Assembly (NCBI GenBank): GCA_902803365.1
Contig: CADCPU010000074.1
Span: 1-12,211 of the forward strand
Direction of reading: 5' to 3'
DNA length: 12,211 bases
Origin: Oscillospiraceae bacterium
GTDB taxonomy: Bacteria; Bacillota_A; Clostridia; Saccharofermentanales; Saccharofermentanaceae
This document shows positions 6,228 to 12,211 of this stretch, piece after piece; position 1 is the first letter of the stretch; every line of letters begins with the position of its first letter. A model generated the notes under the pieces. The model ran no database searches. It was not told the origin of the DNA and saw only the letters and a program-made list of their open reading frames with translations. The position numbers and the translations under genes were made by a program.

Positions 6228-7376
6228 TCAGAAGGTGTCTTTATACATCTGTATGACGTCGTCGATCGTGGTCGGGCGCGGATTTACGGCTATATTGCCG
6301 CTCTTCATCGCCTCTGCGGCCATGACTTCGAACTTCGAAGGATCGACTCCGACATCTTTGAGCGAAGCAGGGATCCCGAGCGATTCATTGAGCAAACGAA
6401 GCTCGTGGACCAGCATCTCTGTTCCGAAGCAGTCTTTCTCGGCCGGACAGTGCGCAACGCGATGATAGATATCGTAGAACTTCGGCGAATCAACGGCGGA
6501 ATTGAACTCGACTACCGTAGGGAGTAAAACGGCGTTCGCGAGGCCGTGCGGAACATCAAAGAAAGCCGATACCGGATGGCTCATCGCGTGGACATCGCCG
6601 AGCCTTGCGTGCGAGAAAGCGATGCCTGCAAACAGCGAGCCAAGGAGCATCCCTTCAGCTGCATCGCGGTCACTTCGATCCGCCACATAGGTCCTTATGT
6701 TGGAACCTATAAGTTCCAATGCCTTCAGTGCCATCATGTCGGAAAACGGTGACGAAGCAAGCGACAGATATGCTTCAAGCGCGTGGACCATCGCGTCGAC
6801 TCCGCAGTATGCGGCAGTCTTGGAAGGCACGCTGGTGATAAGTTCCGGATCGAGGATAACGCCCGAAGGAAGGAGATATGTACTTCCGACTGTGAGCTTA
6901 TAATCGCGTGTGTGATCCGTTATGACCGAAAACGAAGTAACCTCGGAGCCCGTTCCTGCAGTCGTCGGTATGGCGATCATCGGGACTACCGGGCCAGGGA
7001 CCTTGCCTACGCCCTCGTAGTCTGTAATGCTGCCTCCGAAGCTGCCCAGGACTGCGACTGCTTTGGCTACGTCCAGAGGCGAACCGCCGCCGAATGCGAC
7101 TATGATCTGAGCGCCGCTCTCCTTAAAGAGTGCAGAAGCCTTATCGACTGTGTCAGTCGACGGGTTGCCCTCGGTCTCGGTAAATGCGACGGCGGAGATC
7201 CCGGCTTCCTTGAGCTTATCCGAACATCTGTCGACGAGCCCTGCTTTCTTGAGGTGCGGACCCGATACGATGAATGCTTTGGATGCGCCTGTCTTTGAAG
7301 CCATGGCGGGGAGCTCATCGAGAGCCCCCCAACCGAACTTTATGTCCTGTGGAACTGAAAAGGCAAAAGGTTTCAT
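6228..7376 (-). CDS. Iron-containing (group III) alcohol dehydrogenase
   Basis: A full-length (382 residues) metal-dependent alcohol dehydrogenase that interconverts an aldehyde and an alcohol with NAD(P)H. The nucleotide-binding signature GGGSPLDVAKA is at 96-106, and PTTAGTGSEVT (137-147) is the family signature. The four metal ligands fit Asp194 and His198 (CGVDAMVHALEAY), His263 (DVHAMSHPV) and His277 (DVPHGLAN). The C-terminus NPRPTTIDDVIQMYKD is typical. It starts 3 bases after the aminotransferase stop, using GGAGG within that gene's last codons, so the two are tightly coupled. The coupling suggests that it reduces the aldehyde or semialdehyde made by the transaminase to an alcohol or hydroxy-acid. 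Members of this family include butanol, 1,3-propanediol and 4-hydroxybutyrate dehydrogenases; which substrate applies cannot be read here. Confidence 0.93.
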   Translation of the reverse strand: MKPFAFSVPQDIKFGWGALDELPAMASKTGASKAFIVSGPHLKKAGLVDRCSDKLKEAGISAVAFTETEGNPSTDTVDKASALFKESGAQIIVAFGGGSPLDVAKAVAVLGSFGGSITDYEGVGKVPGPVVPMIAIPTTAGTGSEVTSFSVITDHTRDYKLTVGSTYLLPSGVILDPELITSVPSKTAAYCGVDAMVHALEAYLSLASSPFSDMMALKALELIGSNIRTYVADRSDRDAAEGMLLGSLFAGIAFSHARLGDVHAMSHPVSAFFDVPHGLANAVLLPTVVEFNSAVDSPKFYDIYHRVAHCPAEKDCFGTEMLVHELRLLNESLGIPASLKDVGVDPSKFEVMAAEAMKSGNIAVNPRPTTIDDVIQMYKDTF

Positions 7377-7379
7377 AGT

Positions 7380-8603
7380 TTAGTCCTCCATGGCAAGTGC
7401 CTCTACGGATGCCTTGATGATCTCGTATGCCTTATCGCAGTCCTCCTTTGTAATGATGAGAGGAGGAACCATACGAATGATATGGGCTCCGATGGCGGTT
7501 ATCAGGAGATGCCTGTGAAGGCACTCGTGCTTAACGTCAACTGCGTTTATCTTATCGTCGAATTCGACACCGACGAGAAGTCCCTGGCCTCTGACTTCCT
7601 TAACGTAAGGAAGTGCCTTGAGCTTCTCCATAAAGTAAGCGCCGACAGTAGCAGCGTTACCTGCAAGGTCGCGGCCGAGAAGTTCGTCGACCTGAGCGAG
7701 AGCTGCGGCACAGCTGACCGGATGTCCGCCGAATGTCGTTCCGTGTGAGCCTGCCGTGAAGGCCTTGGCTACTTCGGAAGTTGCGCAGATAGCGCCGATC
7801 GGCATGCCGCCTCCGAGAGCCTTTGCCATTGAGACTATATCAGGCTTGATGCCGTAATGCATGAAGCTCATGATCTTACCTGTCCTGCACCATCCTGTCT
7901 GTACTTCATCGATAAGAAGGAGCATTCCCTTCTCGTCACAGAATTCGCGAAGTCCCTTCATGAACTCCATTGTTGCGGGATGGACACCGCCTTCGCCCTG
8001 TACTGGCTCGATCATGACAGCTATCGTGTTCTCGGTGCATGCGTCCTTGAATGCCTGCAGGTCGTTGTATGGTGCATAGGAAAAGCCGTATGTCATAGGG
8101 CCAAAGCCGATCTGGCAACCGTTGCCCGGCTGACCTGTCGCTGACATGGCTCCGAAGGTCCTGCCGTGGAATCCCATCTTGGCTGTTACGATGTGATAAC
8201 GGTTCGGTCCGTATTTTTCGATACCGTATTTACGGGCCATCTTGATCATCGCTTCGTTCGCCTCAGTACCTGAGTTCTGATAGAAGATCTTATCCATTCC
8301 GATGGCTGTGCAGACCTTCTCTGCAAGGAGCGCCTGAGGGATCGTATAAGGATAGTTGAAGGTGTGCATCAATGTCTTCGTCTGCTCGACTACCGCTTCG
8401 ACTACCTTCTCGTTGCAGCTGCCTGCGGAGTTGACCGCGATGCCTGCGTAGAAGTCGAGGTAGGCTTCGCCCTTCTCGTTATAGATGTACTGGTCTTTGG
8501 CCGTCTCTGCGAGGAAGTCGAATCTCTCGTAGGTCTCGATCATATATTTGGATACTTTATCCTTTATGTCCTGTGCGGTAAGTCCCGTATCTGCTAATTT
8601 CAT
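7380..8603 (-). CDS. Class III PLP-dependent aminotransferase (acetylornithine/GABA/ornithine type)
   Basis: A 407-residue fold-type I aminotransferase. Features in order are SGTEANEAMIKMAR (111-124, phosphate-binding), GFHGRT (144-149, cofactor ring stacking), IEPVQGEGG (198-206), LIDEVQTGWCRTG (230-242, Asp232 binding the pyridine nitrogen), SMAKALGGGMPIGA (258-271) with Schiff-base Lys261, and HGTTFGGHPVSCAA (287-300). The family moves the omega-amino group of acetylornithine, ornithine, GABA, 5-aminovalerate or similar to 2-oxoglutarate. Overall it looks ArgD-like, but the context is catabolic: transporter genes upstream and an alcohol dehydrogenase 3 bases downstream. I chose the ATG at 8603 because GGGAGGG lies 7 bases before it. 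The open frame extends 18 codons further, into the kinase gene, without a comparable site. The substrate is undetermined. Confidence 0.92.
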   Translation of the reverse strand: MKLADTGLTAQDIKDKVSKYMIETYERFDFLAETAKDQYIYNEKGEAYLDFYAGIAVNSAGSCNEKVVEAVVEQTKTLMHTFNYPYTIPQALLAEKVCTAIGMDKIFYQNSGTEANEAMIKMARKYGIEKYGPNRYHIVTAKMGFHGRTFGAMSATGQPGNGCQIGFGPMTYGFSYAPYNDLQAFKDACTENTIAVMIEPVQGEGGVHPATMEFMKGLREFCDEKGMLLLIDEVQTGWCRTGKIMSFMHYGIKPDIVSMAKALGGGMPIGAICATSEVAKAFTAGSHGTTFGGHPVSCAAALAQVDELLGRDLAGNAATVGAYFMEKLKALPYVKEVRGQGLLVGVEFDDKINAVDVKHECLHRHLLITAIGAHIIRMVPPLIITKEDCDKAYEIIKASVEALAMED

Positions 8604-8622
8604 TTTTATTCCCTCCCTGTTC

Positions 8623-9291
8623 TCATTTCTTAGCAGGCTTAGCCTTGTTAAGATCATCTTCGGTAATAAAACCCTTGAGGATCAGATACTGCTCGATGAT
8701 CTTTACGCAATCCTGAATTCCTACTCGCTCACTGTTGAGCGTCATATCGTAGTTGACCGGATTGGTCCAGTAGTTGCCGTGGGTGTAGTAAGCGTAATAA
8801 TCTGCCCTGTATTTATCTGTCTGCGTGATCGTCGCGTTGGCGACATCCGCGGTAACTCCGGTATGTTCTATGGTCCTCTGAAGACAGAAGGCACGCGGCG
8901 CTTCGATATATACGCTTACGACATTGCTCCTGTCCCTTAATACGTAATCTGCACACTTGCCGACGATTACGCAGGATTCCTGATCGGCGAGGTTCCTGAT
9001 GATCTCGCACTGGTATTCGAAAAGCTTATCGTCCGAGACGAACTTCTCGTTCTTTGCGATGTAGTTCCTGGATCTCGGAAGGCCTCTCATGAAGCTTGCA
9101 AATCCGCCGTTGCTCCTGATCTTCTCGTTTACCTCGTTAAAGAGCTTCTCATCGAGGCCGCTCAGCTGACTTGCGAGCGTCAGTATACGGTTCTCGTAAC
9201 AGTGGATCCCGAGATCCTTGGCCAGGATCGATGCGATCTCCTTACCGCCCGAACCGAAGCCCCTGGCAAACGTGACAACAAATTTCTTCAT
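8623..9291 (-). CDS. Cytidylate-kinase-like family protein
   Basis: A 222-residue P-loop protein of the cytidylate-kinase-like family (Cytidylate_kin2 type), distinct from housekeeping Cmk. The N-terminus VVTFARGFGSGGKEIASILA (5-24) carries the glycine-rich loop, with Lys17 followed by Glu where classic Walker A motifs have Ser/Thr. SCVIVGKCADYVLRDRSN (106-123) and DKYRADYYAYYTHGNYW (159-175), then NYDMTLNS (180-187), are the family's later conserved blocks; the second is the lid region with basic residues. AAGGAGG lies 7 bases before the ATG. It sits between the transporter ATPase (15-base gap) and the aminotransferase (19-base gap), clearly in the operon. Its substrate and role are not established for this family; here it may phosphorylate a pathway intermediate or act in regulation (inference). 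Confidence 0.88.
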   Translation of the reverse strand: MKKFVVTFARGFGSGGKEIASILAKDLGIHCYENRILTLASQLSGLDEKLFNEVNEKIRSNGGFASFMRGLPRSRNYIAKNEKFVSDDKLFEYQCEIIRNLADQESCVIVGKCADYVLRDRSNVVSVYIEAPRAFCLQRTIEHTGVTADVANATITQTDKYRADYYAYYTHGNYWTNPVNYDMTLNSERVGIQDCVKIIEQYLILKGFITEDDLNKAKPAKK

Positions 9292-9306
9292 ATACTCGCC
9301 TCCTTA

Positions 9307-10047
9307 TCATCCCGCCAGATATCTGCTTAAGAATTCTCTTGTACGCGGGTTCTTCGGATTCGTGAAGAGTTCCGAAGGAGGCGCGTCATCAACCACATAA
9401 CCTCTGTCCATGAAGATCGTTCTCGTTGATACGTCTCTCGCGAAGGCCATCTCGTGCGTGACGATTATCATGGTAAGTCCGGTAGTCGCAAGCTGCTTCA
9501 TAACGTTTAAGACTTCACCTACCATCTCAGGGTCGAGCGCCGATGTCGGCTCATCGAAAAGAAGCACTTCAGGGTTCATGCAAAGCGACCTTGCGATCGC
9601 GACTCTCTGCTTCTGGCCGCCTGACAGCTGTGCCGGCTTCGCGTTGATGAACGGTGCCATTCCGACTTCCTTCAGATGCGCGATCGCTCTGTCAAACGCC
9701 TCTTCCTTGGACAGGTGGAGCACCTTCCTCGTACAGAGCATGCAGTTTTGAAGGACCGTCATGTTGTTAAAGAGATTGAAGGACTGGAATACCATTCCCA
9801 CCTTCGCTCTGTATTCGTTGATCTCACGCTGCACGTCTCTTACGGGCTTACCGTGATAACGGATCTCGCCCGCTGTCTGTCTCTCGAGCTTGTTGATGCA
9901 GCGAAGGAGCGTCGACTTGCCTGAGCCTGAGGAGCCGACGATACAGATTATCTCGCCTGCTTTTACGTCCATATCTATCTTTCTAAGCACTTCGTGTTTT
10001 CCGAATGACTTGCTCAGGTCTTTAATGCTGATAACAGTGTCGCTCAT
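9307..10047 (-). CDS. Polar amino acid ABC transporter ATP-binding protein
   Basis: A 246-residue cytoplasmic ATPase that powers uptake through the adjacent permease. Seen in order: Walker [10 protein letters not shown] (38-46), Q-loop FQSFN (87-91), signature LSGGQKQR (141-148), Walker B LLFDEP (162-167) with D-loop SALD (169-172), and the switch His198 in VTHEMAFA. Length and motifs fit the GlnQ/HisP/ArtP group for polar amino acids. Its ATG has AAGGAGG 6 bases upstream and lies 11 bases after the permease stop. All motor residues are intact. Confidence 0.95.
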   Translation of the reverse strand: MSDTVISIKDLSKSFGKHEVLRKIDMDVKAGEIICIVGSSGSGKSTLLRCINKLERQTAGEIRYHGKPVRDVQREINEYRAKVGMVFQSFNLFNNMTVLQNCMLCTRKVLHLSKEEAFDRAIAHLKEVGMAPFINAKPAQLSGGQKQRVAIARSLCMNPEVLLFDEPTSALDPEMVGEVLNVMKQLATTGLTMIIVTHEMAFARDVSTRTIFMDRGYVVDDAPPSELFTNPKNPRTREFLSRYLAG

Positions 10048-10058
10048 AATCTGCCTCC

Positions 10059-10832
10059 TTACTGATTGTCCATATATTCAACAGCCAGTACGTAATCGCT
10101 CTTGCCTTTGAGTTTCTTCTCCATGAGATTGAAGATCTTATTGAAGAGGAAGCACAGTACAAAATAGATGACCGCTATGACAAGATAGCTCTCGAAATAC
10201 TTGTAGTAGTTGCCTCCGACTGTCTTTGCCGCCATAAACAATTCCTGTACGGCGATAACATTCAATACCGATGTCATCTTGAGGTTCGTCAAGAACGTGT
10301 TTGCCATCTCGGGCACGATATTCTTGAAAGCCTGAGGGAGCACGACGTAGAACATCGTCTTCATTGGTGACATACCCATCGCCCATGCGCCTTCACGCTG
10401 TCCGATATCGATCGATCCGATACCTGCACGGACCGTCTCTGCCATGTAAGCTCCCGTATTAAGAAGTGTTACGATTATGCCGGCCAAGACCGGTTGCAGA
10501 TCAACTCCGAGCTGCCTTATGCCGTAGTAGATGATCATCGCCTGAACTATCATCGGCGTATCACGGAACACTTCAACATAAATTCCGACGATTGCCTTGA
10601 GCAGCTTGGTAAGTGCCTTCTTGACGGGGTTGTCGCCCTGTCCTGTCTTGATGTCCTGGATGATACCGACTACATATCCGAGTATAAATCCCAGGATCGT
10701 ACCGAGTACGGCTATATACAAAGTAAGCAATGCTCCGTCGATGAACATCTTCAGGTATTTACTTGTCAAATAGTACATCCACTCAAGGGATGTCTGAGGA
10801 TCTTGGATCGTTAATAACAATTTGCATCCCAT
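10059..10832 (-). CDS. Amino acid ABC transporter permease (HisM/GlnP family)
   Basis: A 257-residue integral membrane protein with the first clear membrane segment at about 33-57 and further ones near 80-104, 112-132, 185-203 and 215-235. The family segment [11 protein letters not shown] (87-97) and the cytoplasmic EAA-like loop [20 protein letters not shown] (147-166), which docks on the ATPase, are both present. Only one permease gene is found, so the transporter is probably a homodimer. GAGGGTGA precedes the ATG by about 8 bases. The gene is separated from the receptor gene by 67 bases containing a 12-bp hairpin. Confidence 0.94.
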   Translation of the reverse strand: MGCKLLLTIQDPQTSLEWMYYLTSKYLKMFIDGALLTLYIAVLGTILGFILGYVVGIIQDIKTGQGDNPVKKALTKLLKAIVGIYVEVFRDTPMIVQAMIIYYGIRQLGVDLQPVLAGIIVTLLNTGAYMAETVRAGIGSIDIGQREGAWAMGMSPMKTMFYVVLPQAFKNIVPEMANTFLTNLKMTSVLNVIAVQELFMAAKTVGGNYYKYFESYLVIAVIYFVLCFLFNKIFNLMEKKLKGKSDYVLAVEYMDNQ

Positions 10833-10858
10833 AGTCAGTTCACCCTCTTTTTAATTTA

Positions 10859-10887
10859 ACTGCCGGAAGATCATCTCCTCCGGCAGT
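10859..10887 (-). promoter_or_regulatory. Intercistronic hairpin between receptor and permease genes
   Basis: On the minus strand ACTGCCGGAGGA pairs with TCTTCCGGCAGT: 12 bp with one G-T pair and a 5-base loop, starting 12 bases after the receptor stop. It is followed by TAAATTAAAAAG and not by a T-run, so it is probably a 3'-end stabiliser or partial terminator. Such hairpins are known to raise the amount of binding protein relative to the membrane parts in transporter operons. Confidence 0.65.
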
Positions 10888-10899
10888 CATCAGTTCTTT

Positions 10900-11805
10900 T
10901 TAGTTAGCTGCCGGCTGTTCGCCTATGCACTTTTCCATAAGTTCATCCATCGTTGCCTTGTCGCTCCAACCAATGGAGTCCATTGCGCCCTGGATCTTAT
11001 CGCGGAGATCCGTATCGTCTTTTCGAGTTGCGATACAAACGTTTACCATCTCATCGTCGCCCTCAAAGCTGTCACCCTCATCAAATGTGATGATCTTGAG
11101 ATCCTTGTTCGTCAGGAGTGCCGACTTTGCTGTCGGGAGGTCTACGATACATACATCTGCTACGCCGTTCGATACTGCCATGAAGCACTCTGATGTCGTC
11201 TCATAGTTCGTACCTGTCTCGCCGCCCTTGATCTGATCGAGGAGTGGGATCCATCCGGTTCCGAGCTGTGTCGTTACCTTACATCCGGTATCTGCGAGAT
11301 CCGACAAGCCCTTAACATCTGCATACGGTCCGTCTGCCTTAACTACGATGCAGTTGTCTCTGTAGTAGTATGGTGTCGTGAACGAATAAGACATCTCACG
11401 CTCTGCCGTACGTCCCATACCTGCGATGATACAGTCGTAATCACCTGCATCCATTGATATACCGATCGAAGACCACTCTACCTTGTGGATTTCGAGATCC
11501 ATTCCGAGTTCATCTGCGATCTTCTGTGCTACCGCTACGTCATATCCGTATGCGTAGAAAGTCGAATCATAGATCTGTACTGCCTTCTCACCGCCCGGGG
11601 TCGTTGCCTCGTCCTGAGTCCAGTTAAACGGTGCGTAAGCGCATTCCATTCCGACTCTGAGTACTTCCTTGTCTCCCGAAGTTCCGGCTTCAGACTCACT
11701 GCCTGATGTGGAAGTCTTACTGCATCCGCCGAGGATTCCGAATCCCATGGATGCCGCCATAACAGCAGCCAAAACTCTCTTTCCGATCTTAACCATCTGT
11801 TTCAT
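10900..11805 (-). CDS. Amino-acid-binding lipoprotein of the ABC transporter (family 3 receptor)
   Basis: A 301-residue extracellular receptor. It has a lipoprotein signal: basic MKQMVKIGKR, a hydrophobic stretch (11-25) and lipobox LGGC with Cys28 as the lipidated residue. A Ser/Gly/Glu linker follows to about residue 46. The mature part opens LRVGMECAYAPFNW (49-62), the usual first ligand-binding strand. GYDVAVAQKIADELG (87-101), AGMGRTAERE (128-137, Arg136 expected to hold the ligand carboxylate), FTTPYYY (142-148) and DVCIVDLPTA (217-226) follow the family 3 pattern. I chose the ATG at 11805 because AGGAGG precedes it and it begins the signal peptide; the frame stays open upstream to 11958, but that part is not coding-like. 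It is first in the operon, ahead of the permease. The ligand is probably an amino acid or related amine. Confidence 0.93.
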   Translation of the reverse strand: MKQMVKIGKRVLAAVMAASMGFGILGGCSKTSTSGSESEAGTSGDKEVLRVGMECAYAPFNWTQDEATTPGGEKAVQIYDSTFYAYGYDVAVAQKIADELGMDLEIHKVEWSSIGISMDAGDYDCIIAGMGRTAEREMSYSFTTPYYYRDNCIVVKADGPYADVKGLSDLADTGCKVTTQLGTGWIPLLDQIKGGETGTNYETTSECFMAVSNGVADVCIVDLPTAKSALLTNKDLKIITFDEGDSFEGDDEMVNVCIATRKDDTDLRDKIQGAMDSIGWSDKATMDELMEKCIGEQPAAN

Positions 11806-11851
11806 GTTATTTGTCCTCCTTCTCGTGATGTAATAACAAACCATCCTATAC

Positions 11852-11889
11852 AAAAAGCGCTGTGGAAACATCGTTCCCTCAGCGCCTTT
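11852..11889 (-). terminator. Intrinsic terminator-like hairpin ahead of the receptor gene
   Basis: On the minus strand GCGCTG and CAGCGC, an A-A mismatch, then GGGAAC and GTTTCC form a stem closed by a 3-base loop. It is extended by A-U pairs and followed by TTTTT (11856-11852). It lies between the PucR-type gene and the receptor gene. Either it ends the upstream transcript, or, if the promoter at 11901-11929 is active, it is an attenuator in the receptor leader. No antiterminator partner is obvious. Confidence 0.75.
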
Positions 11890-11900
11890 GCTTGTATCGA

Positions 11901-11929
11901 ATTGTATGCGAGAAACGTTTCGTTTACAA
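11901..11929 (-). promoter_or_regulatory. Promoter candidate with palindromic spacer for the transporter operon
   Basis: On the minus strand TTGTAA (11929-11924), a 17-base spacer and TACAAT (11906-11901). The spacer carries the perfect palindrome GAAACGTTTC at 11912-11921, a likely repressor site. Transcription would start near 11894, just before the terminator-like hairpin. Confidence 0.5.
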
Positions 11930-11938
11930 CGTGCGAAA

Positions 11939-11968
11939 TGCACAGTGCTAATGAGCATTTTGCACAGT
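11939..11968. repeat. Two direct copies of TGCACAGT, 22 bases apart
   Basis: TGCACAGT at 11939-11946 and 11961-11968, start-to-start 22 bases (about two helical turns), directly after the PucR-type gene and upstream of the receptor promoter candidate. The spacing suits cooperative binding of a regulator on one DNA face, possibly the neighbouring PucR-type protein (inference). Confidence 0.45.
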
Positions 11969-11970
11969 GG

Positions 11971-12211
11971 TCACAAAAACATCAGTCTTTTTACCAGTAT
12001 GCAGTTCAGGAGATCGAGGTACTCCATATAGTCCGAAGTCTCAAGATCGAGCAGCTCTTCTATCTTCCTTAAGCGGTACACCAGAGAGTTCCTGTGAATG
12101 AACAGCGCATCCGCCGTCCTGGCGCTGTTAAAGCCGTTCATGTAGTACGTCAGGAGCGTCTCGACCAGGAAAGCGCCGTTGGCGTGATCGTACTCTTCAA
12201 GCTTACTGAGC
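11971..12211 (-). CDS. PucR/CdaR-type transcriptional regulator, C-terminal end (cut by window edge)
   Basis: Only the last 79 residues are present, ending with a TGA at 11971-11973. They form the typical C-terminal helix-turn-helix of the PucR/CdaR group: LVETLLTYYMNGFNSARTAD, then ALFIHRNSLVYRLRKIEELL (about residues 35-54 of the visible part), then a closing helix. The HRNSLVYRLRKIEE pattern is close to diagnostic. The group usually activates nearby transport and catabolic genes in response to their substrate. It reads in the same direction as the transporter-aminotransferase operon and lies 165 bases upstream, making it the natural candidate regulator. The sensing part is outside the window. 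Confidence 0.88.
   Translation of the reverse strand, partial: LSKLEEYDHANGAFLVETLLTYYMNGFNSARTADALFIHRNSLVYRLRKIEELLDLETSDYMEYLDLLNCILVKRLMFL

Noticed and set aside
8604..8657. 18-codon extension of the aminotransferase start
   Set aside because: It overlaps the end of the kinase-like gene and lacks a ribosome binding site, whereas the ATG at 8603 has GGGAGGG 7 bases upstream.
11806..11958. N-terminal extension of the receptor lipoprotein
   Set aside because: It would bury the lipoprotein signal behind 51 residues and cover the terminator and promoter candidates; the ATG at 11805 has AGGAGG and begins the signal peptide.
1..12211. tRNA or rRNA genes
   Set aside because: Nothing resembling a cloverleaf ending in CCA or conserved rRNA segments was noticed on either strand.

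Overview
The window looks like chromosome of a mid-GC member of the Clostridia (Bacillota), probably a gut or rumen type related to Lachnospiraceae or Oscillospiraceae. This rests on strong AGGAGG-type ribosome binding sites, clostridial-style proteins (polar amino acid ABC transporter with a lipoprotein receptor, iron-dependent alcohol dehydrogenase, cytidylate-kinase-like protein, PucR-type regulator) and compact operons. The taxonomic call is an inference from these features.

Left part (1-2743, minus strand, read right to left). A SUKH (SMI1/KNR4) protein with a leucine-rich-repeat tail is followed after 12 bases by a 199-residue protein I do not recognise. After a further 76 bases comes the first 207 residues of a protein starting with a nonribosomal-peptide-synthetase condensation domain, cut by the window edge. 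Its active-site motif reads DHLIADA in place of HHxxxDG.

Middle left (2804-5484, plus strand). A near-consensus promoter is overlapped by a perfect 10+1+10 palindrome. It drives a TetR-type regulator, a soluble alpha/beta hydrolase (start overlapping the TetR stop by 8 bases) and a second, membrane-anchored alpha/beta hydrolase. This is a self-regulated three-gene unit. A minus-strand extended -10 promoter for the SUKH operon diverges from it.

Middle (5485-6205). This gene-poor stretch holds a dense cluster of inverted and direct repeats, including four copies of TACTGTA in alternating orientation. Next to it is a Fur-family gene that appears to be a pseudogene: its extreme N-terminus and its metal-binding C-terminal half survive in different frames, and the DNA-binding winged helix is missing. 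A strong terminator hairpin separates this from the next operon.

Right part (6228-11805, minus strand). A six-gene operon reads: amino-acid-binding lipoprotein, permease, ATPase, cytidylate-kinase-like protein, class III aminotransferase, iron-containing alcohol dehydrogenase. The simplest reading is uptake of an amino acid or amine, transamination to an aldehyde or semialdehyde, and reduction to the alcohol or hydroxy-acid. The kinase-like protein is the unexplained member. A 12-bp hairpin lies between the lipoprotein and permease genes. Upstream, on the same strand, is the C-terminal end of a PucR/CdaR-type regulator (11971 to the edge). The 165-base gap holds direct repeats, a promoter candidate and a terminator-like hairpin.
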